From NCBI GenBank assembly GCA_003542655.1, contig DPKF01000029.1:1-6192 (forward strand): a DNA stretch of 6,192 nt. The letters are read 5' to 3'. Below the pieces are notes generated by a model. It saw only the letters and a program-made list of their open reading frames with translations, was not told the origin of the DNA and did no database searches. Positions 6,038-6,192 of this stretch are shown in pieces; the stretch's first letter is position 1; each line of letters begins with the position of its first letter. The DNA is from Holosporales bacterium (GTDB lineage Bacteria; Pseudomonadota; Alphaproteobacteria; Paracaedibacterales; UBA11393). The translations under genes were made by a program, and so were the position numbers.

Positions 6038-6192
6038 ATATATAGGATATTATTAAAGCTGTTTTGCAAAAATTACCCCCCCTCAAAGATCCTTTAGTTG
6101 TATGAAATTAGGGCAAGGATGTAATTGGATAGGGATATATTCACACTGTTGATGATATTTTGACAACATTTACCATGAAAACCAAATGGCTC

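Larger units (their letters stand above)
5807..6154 (+). repeat. 11-bp direct repeat CACTGTTGATG, two copies
   Basis: Exact copies are at 5807-5817 and 6144-6154. The first overlaps the end of the isolated iteron at 5796-5809; the second follows ATATTCACA (6137-6145), which matches the DnaA-box consensus TTATNCACA at 8 of 9 positions. Function unknown. Confidence 0.35.
5212..6192. other. Gene-free region with probable plasmid replication origin
   Basis: About 980 bases carry no coding sequence with family-like features or a good ribosome site. They are rich in short repeats and inverted repeats: three TTTTACAG octamers (5270, 5314, 5327), the iteron cluster (5340-5443), isolated inverted iterons (5796, 6024), the GTGTGTA-NCGAC pair (5484, 5894), a 12-bp palindrome CACATATATGTG (5496-5507), TGACGTCA (5757-5764), the near-palindrome AGCGAACGCT (5680-5689) and AT-rich direct repeats (5913-5942). 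This composition, next to a rep-par operon, fits oriV and perhaps the centromere. The exact limits cannot be set, and the region may continue beyond the window. Confidence 0.6.

Noticed and set aside
6059..6074. CTGTTTTGCAAAAA as a second IS6 terminal repeat
   Set aside because: It has two extra bases relative to the left repeat, lacks the GGCA end, and is in the same orientation as the left end; chance similarity is more likely.
6160..6192. TTGACA (6160-6165) and an ATG at 6175 as the start of a further gene
   Set aside because: Only six codons are visible, there is no ribosome site and no -10 can be seen; nothing supports a gene within the window.
6094..6192. Minus-strand frame open from the window edge for 32 codons
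   Set aside because: Too short to be significant in AT-rich DNA and with no recognisable motif; it could be the tail of a gene outside, but this cannot be shown.

Overview
The window reads as the replication and partition backbone of a low-copy plasmid (or an integrated plasmid) from an AT-rich, probably intracellular or host-associated gammaproteobacterium. The SopA/SopB-like ParA-ParB pair with a Rep_3-type initiator is a combination I associate with Coxiella- and Legionella-like plasmids. That assignment is inference from protein style and low G+C; no marker gene fixes the taxon.

Layout. Positions 1-501 (+) hold the C-terminal part of an MFS transporter whose gene begins before the window. 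A strong sigma70-type promoter (516-544) then drives a divergent, accessory peptide deformylase (605-1183, +). At 1239 lies the left end of an IS6-family (IS26-like) insertion sequence. Its transposase has lost its start codon, carries a stop and two apparent frameshifts, and breaks off near 1729 without a right end. From 1763 to 5145 three genes run on the minus strand as one tight operon, in transcription order parA, parB, rep.

The last kilobase (5146-6192) has no convincing gene. It contains a probable parA promoter with an overlapping palindrome, and a cluster of four direct iteron-like repeats spaced 21-22 bp (5340-5419). The last direct copy forms an inverted pair with a fifth copy, and two single inverted copies lie farther out (5796, 6024). 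There is also a spaced pair of GTGTGTA-NCGAC elements, one of them a clean inverted repeat, and an AT-rich direct repeat. This looks like the replication origin, possibly with the centromere.

How the parts work together (inference): Rep would bind the iterons and open the origin. ParA (ATPase) and ParB (centromere-binding clamp) would partition the copies, and the operon is probably autoregulated near 5200. The transporter and deformylase look like accessory cargo, separated from the backbone by the IS6 remnant. I see no clearly undescribed multi-gene system. The most informative parts are the origin architecture, the accessory deformylase next to a transporter, and the decayed IS at the cargo/backbone junction.
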